A stretch of 37,227 nucleotides of DNA. It comes from Caballeronia choica. GTDB lineage: Bacteria > Pseudomonadota > Gammaproteobacteria > Burkholderiales > Burkholderiaceae. Each line of letters begins with the position of its first letter. The first letter of the stretch is position 1. The stretch is taken from positions 1-37,227 of the forward strand of contig NZ_FCON02000079.1 of NCBI RefSeq assembly GCF_001544535.1, in the 5' to 3' direction. The position numbers and the translations under genes were made by a program. Below are positions 1 to 8,047 of the stretch, piece after piece. The notes beneath the pieces are model-generated. The model had not been told where the DNA came from. It made no database searches and was given only the letters and a program-made list of their open reading frames with translations.

Positions 1-94
1 CTACATGCCAACAACGATGAAACCCTGCTAACGACACTCCCCCGGTTGGACCACTCCGACGTAACGGGCTAGCGGCGACTGGCAAGGATTGGCG

Positions 95-232
95 GTGGAA
101 AGCTGCTTTCTTTGCTTACTTTCTTTGCAGCAGCAAAGAAAGTGAGTCCCGCCCCGGACAGGGGCAGAGCAAATAAACCAATAAGAATACAAGTTCCATA
201 GAAGCCCAAGCGCATCAAACGGTGTAAACCAC
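95..232. repeat. Putative dispersed intergenic repeat with strong hairpin
   Basis: Non-coding end of the window, downstream of doeD. Bases 115-128 and 133-146 form a 14-bp stem (one G-T pair) around the four-base loop AGCA; the arms read CTTACTTTCTTTGC and GCAAAGAAAGTGAG. The segment continues through a C/G-rich stretch to a GCGCATCAAACGGTGT motif at 210-225. I recall similar hairpin-plus-motif units scattered between genes in Burkholderiaceae, which is recollection, not a search result. The hairpin could also act as a bidirectional transcription end for the doe operon. No convincing gene is seen in bases 1-264. Confidence 0.5.
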
Positions 233-264
233 ACCACACCACCCCCCGCCCCAAGCGCCAGCGA

Positions 265-1644
265 TCAAATCACCTGATTAGCGACATCATCAACCGCCTG
301 ACGCACAATCCCGACGATCTCGTCCACCTCACCCCGCGTCGTGACGAGCGGCGGCGCAAAGCCAAGAATATCGCCATGCGGCATCGCACGCGCGATCACA
401 CCGCGCTCCAGCGCCGCCGCCGACACCTTCGGCCCCACCTTCAGCGCAGCGTCGAACGGCCTGCGGCCTTCCTTGTCGGCCATGAATTCGAGCGCCGCGA
501 GCATCCCCGCGCCACGCACTTCGCCAACGAGCGGATGCGAGTCGAACGCCGCGTGCAGTTGCGCCTGCAGATACCCGCCGACATCCGCCGCATTCTGCGT
601 GAGGTTCTCGCGCTCCAGAATGTCGAGGTTCGCGAGCGCCGCCGCCGCGCAGATCGGATGCCCCGAATACGTCCAGCCGTGACCCATCGCGCCGTATTCC
701 TGCGAGCCCTTGTCGATCACGTCCCACACGCGCTCGCCAACGATCACGCCCGACAGCGGCGCATACGCGCTCGTCAGCCCCTTCGCGACGGTGATCAGGT
801 CCGGCTGGATGCCATAGTGCTGCGCACCCATCTTCGAGCCGAGTCGCCCGAAGCCGCACACGACTTCATCGGAGATCAGCAGGATGTCGTGCTTCCTGAG
901 CACCTGCTGGATCGCGGACCAGTAACCCTCCGGCGGCGCGATGATGCCGCCCGTGCCCATCACCGGCTCCGCGATGAACGCGGCGATCGTATCGGCGCCT
1001 TCCTTCGCGATCAGCTTCTCCAGTTCCTCGACGCAATACGCGGTGAACTGCGCCTCGCTCATGCCGGCCGGCGCCTGACGATACCAGTGCGGGCAGACCG
1101 TGTGCTTCACGCGGTCGATCGGCAAGTCGAAGTTCTGGTGAAAGCTCGGCAAGCCCGTGAGGCTGCCGGTCACGATGCCCGAGCCGTGATAGCCGCGCTG
1201 GCGCGAGATGATCTTCTTCTTGTTCGGGCGGCCGAGCACGTTGTTGTAGTACCAGACGATCTTGATCTGCGTTTCGTTCGCATCCGACCCGGACATGCCG
1301 TAGTACACCTTCTTCATGCCGGCCGGCGACCAGTCGATGATGCGCGACGACAGTTCGATGATCGTATCGGTCGAATGGCCCACATACGTGTGGTAGTACG
1401 CGAGCTTCTTTGCCTGCTCGTAGATCGCATCGGCCACTTCGGTGCGGCCATAGCCGATGTTCACGCAATAGAGGCCCGCGAACGCATCGATGTAGCTCTT
1501 GCCCTGATGGTCTTCGATGCGGATGCCCTTCGCGCCCGTCACGATCTTGCCCGGCAGCGCGCCGCTCGCGTGATCGTGCGCGTGGGTCGACGGATGCATG
1601 AAGTGGGCGCGGTCTTCGTTGAACAACTGTTCGAGTTGGGTCAT
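265..1644 (-). CDS. doeD: DoeD: class III PLP aminotransferase (diaminobutyrate transaminase)
   Basis: 459-residue fold-type I, class III aminotransferase. In ectoine breakdown DoeD removes the gamma-amino group of L-2,4-diaminobutyrate to give aspartate semialdehyde, the reverse of the first step of ectoine synthesis. Visible motifs are the cofactor-binding ISDEVVCGFGRLG segment (Asp259) and the Schiff-base lysine Lys288 in TVAKGLTSAYAPLSG; GYHG at 151-154 is also typical. The length is normal for the family. The ATG start has a perfect AGGAG six bases upstream. It is the last gene of the leftward operon, 27 bp after doeC. The sequence alone would fit any omega-transaminase (for example GABA or putrescine); the substrate call rests on the doe/eut/ehu neighbours. 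Confidence 0.88.
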   Translation of the reverse strand: MTQLEQLFNEDRAHFMHPSTHAHDHASGALPGKIVTGAKGIRIEDHQGKSYIDAFAGLYCVNIGYGRTEVADAIYEQAKKLAYYHTYVGHSTDTIIELSSRIIDWSPAGMKKVYYGMSGSDANETQIKIVWYYNNVLGRPNKKKIISRQRGYHGSGIVTGSLTGLPSFHQNFDLPIDRVKHTVCPHWYRQAPAGMSEAQFTAYCVEELEKLIAKEGADTIAAFIAEPVMGTGGIIAPPEGYWSAIQQVLRKHDILLISDEVVCGFGRLGSKMGAQHYGIQPDLITVAKGLTSAYAPLSGVIVGERVWDVIDKGSQEYGAMGHGWTYSGHPICAAAALANLDILERENLTQNAADVGGYLQAQLHAAFDSHPLVGEVRGAGMLAALEFMADKEGRRPFDAALKVGPKVSAAALERGVIARAMPHGDILGFAPPLVTTRGEVDEIVGIVRQAVDDVANQVI

Positions 1645-1671
1645 GTGCTTCTCCTTGAATATTCAATTCGG

Positions 1672-3150
1672 TTAAGCGGCGCTCGTGAGCGGCAGGCCGA
1701 GATTGCCGAGGCAAAAATATTTGGTTTCGACGAACGGCTCGAAGCCCTCCGCGCCGCCTTCGCGGCCGAGTCCCGATGCCTTCATGCCGCCGAACGGGAT
1801 CGGCGCGCCGGTGAACTTCACGCCGTTCACCGAGACCATCGCGAAGTCGAGCCGTCTCACGAGCTGGAAGATCGTGTCGATGCGTTGCGCGCAGACGTAG
1901 GCGGCGAGCCCGTATTCGGTGTCGTTGGCGAGGGCAATCACTTCGTCGAGCGTTTCGAACGACGAGATGGCGGACGTCGGCGCGAAATTCTCCTCGTCGT
2001 AGATGCGCATGCCCGGTTTGGCATCGGCGATGACGGTAGGTTCGAGAAACCATCCGCCGAGCGCATGCGGCTTGCCGCCCGCCACGATGCGCGCGCCCTT
2101 CGCCTTCGCATCCTCGACGCGCGCGAGGGTCGTATCGAAAGCGGCCTGGTGCATCAGCGGACCAATGTCCACGCCCGCCTCGAATGCGGGACCGACTTTC
2201 AATTGCTTCACCGCATCACCGTACTGCTCGACGAAGCGCGCGTATAGCGGCGCCGCAACAAAGATGCGGTTGGCCGCGCAGCAGTCCTGGCCCGAAGTCT
2301 GGAACTTCGCGTTCACCGCTATCCTCACGGCCTGGTCGAGATCGGCATCCTCGGTGACGATGAACGGCGCGTTGCCGCCAAGTTCCAGCGCGAGCTTCTT
2401 GATGCCCGACTCCGCCGCTGCACGCGCGACGAGACCGCCCACGCGCGTCGACCCGGTAAAGCTCACCGCGCGCACGCGCGAGTCGCGCACGAGGGTATCC
2501 ATCGCCATTTGCGGCTCGCCCAGCACGACGTTGAACACGCCCGCCGGGAAGCCGGCTTCTTCGGCGAGTTGCGCGAGCGCAAGCGCCGAGAACGGCGTCT
2601 CGTGCGCGGGCTTGACGACCACCGTGCAGCCCGCCGCGATCGCGGCCGCGGCCTTGCGCGTGATCATCGCGACCGGGAAATTCCACGGCGTGATCAACGC
2701 GGCCACGCCGACCGGCTCCATCACCGTGCCGAGATGCGCGCCATCGATGTGCGTCGGGATCGTGCGGCCCGTGAGGCGCTTTGCTTCGTTGGCGAACCAC
2801 TCGACGAAGCTCGCCGCATACGCGATCTCGCCGCGCGCTTCGGCAAGCGGCTTGCCCTGTTCGAGCGAGAGGATGCCCGCGAGATCATGCTGATGACGCA
2901 GGATCAGTTCATGCCACCGCAGGAGCCGCGCGCTGCGTTTTTCCTGCGACACCCAGCGCCATGCTTCGAATGCACGCTGCGCGGCATCGACCGCTGCCGT
3001 GATCTGCGCGGCTTCGAGCATCGGCACATGACCGATCACGCTTTGATCGGCCGGGTTCTGCACGGCGACGGTGGATGCGCTGTCGCTGTGCACCCAGCGG
3101 CCATCGGCATAGCAAAGGGATTTGAAGAGGATAGGATGACCCAGCATCAT
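1672..3150 (-). CDS. doeC: DoeC: NAD(P)-dependent aldehyde dehydrogenase (aspartate-semialdehyde oxidising)
   Basis: 492-residue aldehyde dehydrogenase of the succinate-semialdehyde dehydrogenase type. In this pathway it would oxidise L-aspartate beta-semialdehyde to aspartate, the last step before central metabolism. The cofactor-site motif ITPWNFP is at 153-159, the general-base glutamate Glu256 is in LALELGGN, and the catalytic cysteine is Cys290 in SGQDCCAANR, where the next residue is also Cys. I start it at the ATG at 3150, which has AGGAG six bases upstream; a TTG at 3183 would add 11 residues without a better ribosome site. An 89-bp gap separates it from doeX, the widest gap in the operon, so an internal promoter is possible. 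Without context it would be called succinate-semialdehyde dehydrogenase (gabD-like). Confidence 0.85.
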   Translation of the reverse strand: MMLGHPILFKSLCYADGRWVHSDSASTVAVQNPADQSVIGHVPMLEAAQITAAVDAAQRAFEAWRWVSQEKRSARLLRWHELILRHQHDLAGILSLEQGKPLAEARGEIAYAASFVEWFANEAKRLTGRTIPTHIDGAHLGTVMEPVGVAALITPWNFPVAMITRKAAAAIAAGCTVVVKPAHETPFSALALAQLAEEAGFPAGVFNVVLGEPQMAMDTLVRDSRVRAVSFTGSTRVGGLVARAAAESGIKKLALELGGNAPFIVTEDADLDQAVRIAVNAKFQTSGQDCCAANRIFVAAPLYARFVEQYGDAVKQLKVGPAFEAGVDIGPLMHQAAFDTTLARVEDAKAKGARIVAGGKPHALGGWFLEPTVIADAKPGMRIYDEENFAPTSAISSFETLDEVIALANDTEYGLAAYVCAQRIDTIFQLVRRLDFAMVSVNGVKFTGAPIPFGGMKASGLGREGGAEGFEPFVETKYFCLGNLGLPLTSAA

Positions 3151-3272
3151 GAACGGCTCCTGTTGGTCCTGGTATGCATCCAATGTAAGGCTTCAGCGTC
3201 CTTCGATTTTTTCGTTGCGGACCGCTTTGGTTGAGGTTTTTTCTGTTCTCGCTACGCGTTGCCGGAATTTCT

Positions 3273-3743
3273 TCAGGCCCAGTCGGGCGCATCGTCCGGC
3301 ATGCTCTTCACGACCTTGGTCACGATGTACGTGAAGTACTTTTCGATGCCGAGTTCATCGACGAGCAACGAATCGATGAAGCGTTGATAGTGGTCGATGT
3401 CGCGCGCCACGACATGCAGCACATAGTCCACGCCGCCGCCCGTCGCGTAGCATTGCGCGACCTCGGGCGCACTCGCCACGCGCTCCTCGAAGCGCCGCAT
3501 GTCGTGGGCGGTGTGGCGCGCCAGCGTCACTTCCACGATGATGCGGCTCCCCTTGAACACCGCCGACCAGTCGACGTCCGCGCGATAACCGCGGATGATG
3601 CCGCTCTCTTCGAGCTTCCTTACGCGCTCCCAGGCCGGCGAGATCGACAGGTTCACCTCTTCGGCAAGCCGCGATTTCGTGATGCGGCCATCGCGCGCGA
3701 GGATGCGCAGGATGGCAAGGTCGTAGCGGTCGAGCTTGATCAA
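3273..3743 (-). CDS. doeX: DoeX: Lrp/AsnC-family regulator in the ectoine catabolic operon
   Basis: 156-residue Lrp/AsnC regulator. An N-terminal winged helix-turn-helix spans about residues 4-60 (LDRYDLAILRILARDGRITK, then the recognition region around NLSISPAWERVRKLEESGII). A C-terminal RAM/effector domain spans about 68-145 and contains GGGVDYVLHVV. DoeX-type regulators lie between doeB and doeC in known ectoine operons and are thought to sense pathway intermediates; that role is inferred here from position. The only workable start is a TTG placed directly after the doeB stop codon with no intervening base, so translation is probably coupled to doeB. No other start codon gives a complete helix-turn-helix. 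Confidence 0.85.
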   Translation of the reverse strand: MIKLDRYDLAILRILARDGRITKSRLAEEVNLSISPAWERVRKLEESGIIRGYRADVDWSAVFKGSRIIVEVTLARHTAHDMRRFEERVASAPEVAQCYATGGGVDYVLHVVARDIDHYQRFIDSLLVDELGIEKYFTYIVTKVVKSMPDDAPDWA

Positions 3744-4772
3744 TTAGATCGCCACCGGAATGTTGCGCTCGACGATATCCGCGACGACGGCCACCGTATC
3801 GCCGATCTGTACGAGCCCCGGGAAGTGCCGCGCCGCTAGCAAGCCGCCTCGCCGCGCTCGATATTCGACTGGCGTGGCGCCGGTGCGCGTCGCGTCGTAG
3901 ACGCGCGCGAGCACGTCGCCTTTCTTCACGACGTCCCCTAAATTACGGCACATTTCGAGCAGGCCGCTGTGTTCGCTCGTCGTGTAGCAGGAGCCGTCGG
4001 GCATGTCGAGGAGCGTCGTCGTCCGGTTCGGCTCGCCGTTGTCGAACGTCTCCTTCGCGAGCACGCCCGCATGCGCGAGCAGGCCGTACACGCCCCGCTC
4101 CGCGACCGCGACGCTCGCCGCGCTCGCCGATCCGCCGCCGCCGAGTTCCGTCGATACGAACACCTTGCCCGCTTCCTCGACCGCGCTATCGAACAGGCCG
4201 ACGCTGTCGAGTTCCAGCATGCGCATCGAATACGGCGCGCCGAACGCGCGCATCGCGGCTTCGCAGCGTGCTTGCTGCGTGGCGTCCGGCAGCACATGGA
4301 TTGCCGCGAAGGGCACGAAGTCGAGCGTCCTGCCGCCCGCGTGGATATCGAGCACGTAGTCCGCGAGCGGCAACAGATGCCGCTGGAAGTAATCCGCGAT
4401 CTTCTCGGTCACGGTGCCATCCGGCTTGCCCGGAAAGCTGCGGTTGAGATTGCCCGCATCGAGCGGCGACGTGCGCGTGCCCGCCGCGAACGCCGGGAAG
4501 TTCATGAACGGCACGATGATGACGCGGCCGTTGATGTCGCCAGCCTTGAGCGTCGCGGCCAGCTTCGACAGCGCGATCGGGCCTTCATACTCGTCGCCGT
4601 GATTGCCGCCCGTGAGCAGCACGGTCGGACCCTCGCCGCGCCTGATTACCGTGACCGGAATCATCACCGCGCCCCACGCGGAATCGTCGCGTGAATAGGG
4701 CAGCTTGAGGAAGCCGTGCTGCTCGCCGTCGGCGGAAAAATCGACCGTCGGCTGGATCGGGGACGCGCGCAT
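3744..4772 (-). CDS. doeB: DoeB: N-acetyl-diaminobutyrate deacetylase (M14/aspartoacylase-like)
   Basis: 342-residue zinc hydrolase of the succinylglutamate desuccinylase/aspartoacylase (M14) superfamily. DoeB removes the acetyl group from N-alpha-acetyl-L-2,4-diaminobutyrate, the DoeA product, giving diaminobutyrate and acetate. The zinc-binding HxxE pair is in GGNHGDEYEGPIAL (about residues 56-69) and the third ligand is the histidine of LDIHAGG (about 142-148). TELGGGG near 208 belongs to the substrate pocket region of the family. The start lies 3 bp after the doeA stop, and its own stop abuts the TTG start of doeX, so the operon is tightly packed here. A generic succinylglutamate desuccinylase label is the alternative; context strongly favours DoeB. 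Confidence 0.9.
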   Translation of the reverse strand: MRASPIQPTVDFSADGEQHGFLKLPYSRDDSAWGAVMIPVTVIRRGEGPTVLLTGGNHGDEYEGPIALSKLAATLKAGDINGRVIIVPFMNFPAFAAGTRTSPLDAGNLNRSFPGKPDGTVTEKIADYFQRHLLPLADYVLDIHAGGRTLDFVPFAAIHVLPDATQQARCEAAMRAFGAPYSMRMLELDSVGLFDSAVEEAGKVFVSTELGGGGSASAASVAVAERGVYGLLAHAGVLAKETFDNGEPNRTTTLLDMPDGSCYTTSEHSGLLEMCRNLGDVVKKGDVLARVYDATRTGATPVEYRARRGGLLAARHFPGLVQIGDTVAVVADIVERNIPVAI

Positions 4773-4775
4773 TCG

Positions 4776-5999
4776 CTACTCCTTCACGAACAGTTTGCGA
4801 GGCGTGTTGCAGAAGGTCTCGACGCCGGTGTCCGTAATCAGGATGCTCTCCGTGATTTCCAGGCCCCAGTCGTCGAGCCACAGCCCCGGCATGAAGTGAA
4901 ACGTCATGCCGGGTTCGAGGACGGTCTTGTCCCCGGGACGCAGGCTCATCGTGCGCTCGCCCCAGTCGGGCGGATAGCTCGCGCCGATCGGATAGCCGCA
5001 GCGGCTGTCCTTCTCGATACCCGACTTGCGCAACACCGCGAAGAACGCGTTGGCGATGTCCTCGCACAGATTGCCCGGCTTCGCTGCCGCAAGGCCCGCT
5101 TCGATGCCTTCGATAACAGCCTTTTCCGCTTCGATGAAATGCTGCGGCGGGCGGCCGAGATACACCGTGCGCGACTGCGGACAGTGGTAGCGCTTGAAGC
5201 AGCCGGCGATTTCGAAGAACGTGCCCGCGTTCGCCGCGAACGCGGAATCGTCCCACGTGAGATGCGGCGCGGCGGCATCGGAACCGGTCGGCAGGAGCGG
5301 CACGATGGCCGGATAATCGCCGCCATATCCTTCGACACCGGTGATCCCCGCCGAGTAGATCTCGGCGACGAGATCATTCTTCTTCATGCCCGGCTCGACC
5401 TTCTCGACGATGCGCGCATGCATCTTCTCGACGATGCGCGCCGCCACGCGCATGTACTCGATCTCGCGCGCCGACTTCACCGCGCGCTGCCAGTTCACGA
5501 GCGCGGTCGCATCGATCCATTGCGCCTGCGGCAAGTGCTGGGTCAGCGACGCATACGCTTTCGCGCTGAAGTAGTAGTTGTCCATCTCCACGCCGATGCG
5601 GCACTTCTGCCAGCCGCGCGCCGCGATGACTTCGGTCGACAGATAGTCCATCGGATGGCGCACTGGCGACTGCACGTAGTGATCCGGATAGCCGACGATG
5701 TTGTCGTGCGCCATGAATGCCGTGCGCTTCGCGCCGTTCGCATCCTGGCCTCGGCCGAACCATACCGGCTCGCCTTCCATCGCGAGCAGCACGCACTGAT
5801 GCACGTAGAACGACCAGCCGTCGTAGCCCGTCAGCCACGCCATGTTGGTCGGATCGGTCACGATCATCAGATCGATGCCCGCCTTCTGCATCGCGCGCCG
5901 CGTCTTCGCGATGCGAGCGTCGTACTCGCTGCGCTCGAACGGCAGGCGCACGGTGGGCGCGCTCGCCTTCGGCCTTTCCTGTTGTGTTGTATCTGACAT
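4776..5999 (-). CDS. doeA: DoeA: ectoine hydrolase (M24/creatinase-like)
   Basis: 407-residue pita-bread hydrolase of the M24 (aminopeptidase P/creatinase) superfamily. It opens the ectoine ring to N-acetyl-diaminobutyrate. A creatinase-type N-terminal domain occupies roughly residues 15-160 and the pita-bread domain about 170-400. The usual first metal-ligand aspartates of M24 peptidases are not evident: the matching strand reads FFEIAGCFKRYHCPQSRT, and the later EP motif is replaced by FHFMPG. This fits a creatinase-like, non-peptidase enzyme. The glutamate of GLEITESILIT is kept. The ATG has GAGGGGAC just upstream. It follows eutC by 10 bp and precedes doeB by 3 bp. Confidence 0.9.
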   Translation of the reverse strand: MSDTTQQERPKASAPTVRLPFERSEYDARIAKTRRAMQKAGIDLMIVTDPTNMAWLTGYDGWSFYVHQCVLLAMEGEPVWFGRGQDANGAKRTAFMAHDNIVGYPDHYVQSPVRHPMDYLSTEVIAARGWQKCRIGVEMDNYYFSAKAYASLTQHLPQAQWIDATALVNWQRAVKSAREIEYMRVAARIVEKMHARIVEKVEPGMKKNDLVAEIYSAGITGVEGYGGDYPAIVPLLPTGSDAAAPHLTWDDSAFAANAGTFFEIAGCFKRYHCPQSRTVYLGRPPQHFIEAEKAVIEGIEAGLAAAKPGNLCEDIANAFFAVLRKSGIEKDSRCGYPIGASYPPDWGERTMSLRPGDKTVLEPGMTFHFMPGLWLDDWGLEITESILITDTGVETFCNTPRKLFVKE

Positions 6000-6009
6000 C
6001 GTCCCCTCT

Positions 6010-7002
6010 TCAGAGCGTCACGTCGTTGGTGAAAATGGTGCCTGCGCCAGCGGCCTTCGCCCGCGATATCGCAAGCGCGGCGATCGCCGTGTCCTGTGCG
6101 CCGGTGCCGGTGAGATCGCAGACGGTGATGTCCGCATCGCTCGTGCGGCCCGGTGCTTGTCCGGCAATGACCTCGCCGAGTTCGGCGAATGTCTTGTCGG
6201 CTTTTACGACGCCCGCCTCGATCGCGTGATGCAGTTCGCCGAGCACGCGCGTCTGCTGGATGCGGTCGCAGATGTAGTGCGCTTCATCGAATACATCCGG
6301 CGCGAGTTCGTTCTTGTGTTCCGCATCCGAGCCCATCGCGGTGATGTGCAAGCCGGGATGCAGGTCGCGTGCATGGATCAGCGGTTCGCGGCTCGGGGTG
6401 GTCGTGATGGCGATGTCGGCGTGCTTCAGCGCAGCGCTCACACTGTCCGCGACTTCGCATTGCACGCCTTCGGTCTCTTGCGCGAAGCGTGCCGCACGTT
6501 GCGGATCGCGCGCCCATACGGTCACGTGCTCGATCTTGCGCACGAGCATCAGCGCCTTCAGTTGCAGGCGCGCCTGCTCGCCTGCGCCGATGATCGCGAC
6601 GCGCTTTGCATCGTTATTCGCGAGCCAGCGCGCGGCGACCGCGCCCGCTGCCGCCGTGCGCACCGCGGTGAGATAGCCGTTGTCGAGCAAGATCGCTTCC
6701 GTGAGGCCAGTGCGTGCCGACAGCACGAGCATCAACCCATTGAGACTCGGCAGCCCGAGCGACGGATTGTTGAAGAATCCCGGACTCACCTTGATCGCGA
6801 AGCTTTCGAAGCGCGGCAGGTATGCGGTCTTCACATCGACCTCGCCCGCGTGCTGCGGGATGTCGAGCCGAAGGATCGGCGGCATCGCCACGGCTTCCGT
6901 CGCGAGCGAGCGGAACGCAGCCTCGACCTGATCGATGGCGGCGAGATCGAGCGGCACGAGCGCGCGCAGTTGCGCCTCGCCAAGAATGGAAATGGACGGC
7001 AT
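6010..7002 (-). CDS. eutC: EutC: ornithine cyclodeaminase/mu-crystallin family protein
   Basis: 330-residue member of the ornithine cyclodeaminase/mu-crystallin family with a Rossmann NAD(P)-binding fold in the second half; the dinucleotide loop is IIGAGEQARLQL (about residues 139-150). The substrate-side motif KVSPGFFNNPSLGLPSLNG lies near 70-90. In hydroxyectoine degradation EutC acts with EutB in converting the hydroxylated acetyl-diaminobutyrate intermediate towards the ectoine branch, probably as an NAD(P)-dependent imine reductase; that role is from the literature on the cluster, not visible in the sequence. It starts one base after the eutB stop (coupled) and ends 10 bp before doeA. 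In isolation it could be called an alanine dehydrogenase-like or ornithine cyclodeaminase-like protein. Confidence 0.85.
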   Translation of the reverse strand: MPSISILGEAQLRALVPLDLAAIDQVEAAFRSLATEAVAMPPILRLDIPQHAGEVDVKTAYLPRFESFAIKVSPGFFNNPSLGLPSLNGLMLVLSARTGLTEAILLDNGYLTAVRTAAAGAVAARWLANNDAKRVAIIGAGEQARLQLKALMLVRKIEHVTVWARDPQRAARFAQETEGVQCEVADSVSAALKHADIAITTTPSREPLIHARDLHPGLHITAMGSDAEHKNELAPDVFDEAHYICDRIQQTRVLGELHHAIEAGVVKADKTFAELGEVIAGQAPGRTSDADITVCDLTGTGAQDTAIAALAISRAKAAGAGTIFTNDVTL

Positions 7003-7003
7003 G

Positions 7004-7969
7004 TCACAAGGCTCCGATGAGACGGCGATGCAATTCGATGTCGATATTGCAGCCGCTGACGACGATCACGATCGGTCCGCGCGGCGCGTCGAGCACGCGA
7101 TCCAGCACGGCCGACATGCCGACCGCCGCCGCACCTTCCACGACGAGACGTTCTTCGCGATACGCATGCACGATGCCGCGCGCGATCGACGCTTCATCGA
7201 GCAACACCACGCGATCGATTAGCGCGCGCGTCATCGCGAACGTAAGCTGGTTGTCGAGGCCGATGCCGCCGCCGAGCGAATCGGCGAGCGTCTCGACTTC
7301 ATCGACCAGTACGGGCTTTTCGGCCACAAGACTCGCGTGCATCGCCGCGCCGCGCGCCATCGTCACGCCGATCATCGCGACATCCGGATTGATTTGCTTC
7401 GCCGCGAACGCGACACCGCTGAACAAGCCGCCGCCCGAAAGCGGCACGATGACCGTCGCGGTAGAGGGCAGCGCTTCGAGAATCTCCAGCCCGATCGTGG
7501 CCTGCCCCGCGATCACGTGCGGGTCGTCGAACGGCGGCACGAACGCGAAGCCCTCTTCACGCACGAGCCGCATCGCCTCGACTTGCGCATCGTCCTGGCT
7601 CTTGCCCGCGATGACGACACGCGCGCCCAGCGCGGCCACTGCATCGACCTTGTTCTTCGGCACGAGCGAGGACATGCACACGGCCGCTTCGATGCCAAGC
7701 GCGCGCGCCGCGTGAGCGACCGCGCGTCCATGATTGCCCGTCGATGCGGTCACCACGCGCGTCACGCCACGCTCCGCGAGTTCGGTGAGCGCGCTTGTCG
7801 CGCCACGCAGCTTGAAGCTGCCGGTCGGCTGGACGGTTTCGAGCTTGAGATGGACCGGCACGCCGGCCATGTGCGAGAGCGCAGGCGATTCAACGAGCGG
7901 CGTGCGGCAGACGCGCCCTTCGATGCGCTGACGCGCGCGATAGACATCGGCAAGCGAAATGGCGGACAT
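7004..7969 (-). CDS. eutB: EutB: threonine dehydratase-like PLP enzyme of hydroxyectoine use
   Basis: 321-residue fold-type II PLP enzyme of the threonine/serine dehydratase family. The Schiff-base lysine is Lys53 in QPTGSFKLRGATSAL, the substrate loop is TASTGNHGRAVA, and the phosphate-binding glycine loop is PLSGGGLFSG. There is no C-terminal ACT regulatory domain, so it is not a biosynthetic IlvA. In hydroxyectoine catabolism EutB is believed to eliminate water from the hydroxylated intermediate. It is the first gene of the seven-gene leftward operon. The 78-bp gap upstream of it, after enuR, carries a direct-repeat motif that may bind EnuR. Confidence 0.87.
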   Translation of the reverse strand: MSAISLADVYRARQRIEGRVCRTPLVESPALSHMAGVPVHLKLETVQPTGSFKLRGATSALTELAERGVTRVVTASTGNHGRAVAHAARALGIEAAVCMSSLVPKNKVDAVAALGARVVIAGKSQDDAQVEAMRLVREEGFAFVPPFDDPHVIAGQATIGLEILEALPSTATVIVPLSGGGLFSGVAFAAKQINPDVAMIGVTMARGAAMHASLVAEKPVLVDEVETLADSLGGGIGLDNQLTFAMTRALIDRVVLLDEASIARGIVHAYREERLVVEGAAAVGMSAVLDRVLDAPRGPIVIVVSGCNIDIELHRRLIGAL

Positions 7970-8008
7970 GTGAGCGCGGCTGCGTTGAGTTCCAGTGCAA
8001 CCGAGTCT

Positions 8009-8040
8009 AATGTCCTAAAAAATCGATTTCGAATGTCCTA
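8009..8040. promoter_or_regulatory. Candidate EnuR operator: tandem AATGTCCTA repeats before eutB
   Basis: Two perfect copies of AATGTCCTA, at 8009-8017 and 8032-8040, are spaced 23 bp start to start (about two helical turns) in the gap between enuR and eutB. A nearly identical copy, ATTGTCCTA (9510-9518), sits in the enuR-ehuB control region. MocR/GntR regulators such as GabR and PdxR commonly bind direct repeats, so this is a plausible EnuR site controlling the catabolic operon. The motif is seen directly; its function is inferred. Confidence 0.5.
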
Positions 8041-8047
8041 GATCATT

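Noticed and set aside
115-146. CRISPR-like or attachment-site reading of the left-end hairpin
   Set aside because: Single inverted repeat, with no spaced direct repeats, integrase or tRNA nearby.
376-2247. Long open frame on the plus strand opposite doeD/doeC
   Set aside because: Arginine/histidine-rich low-complexity shadow of two well-supported minus-strand genes, typical of high-GC DNA.
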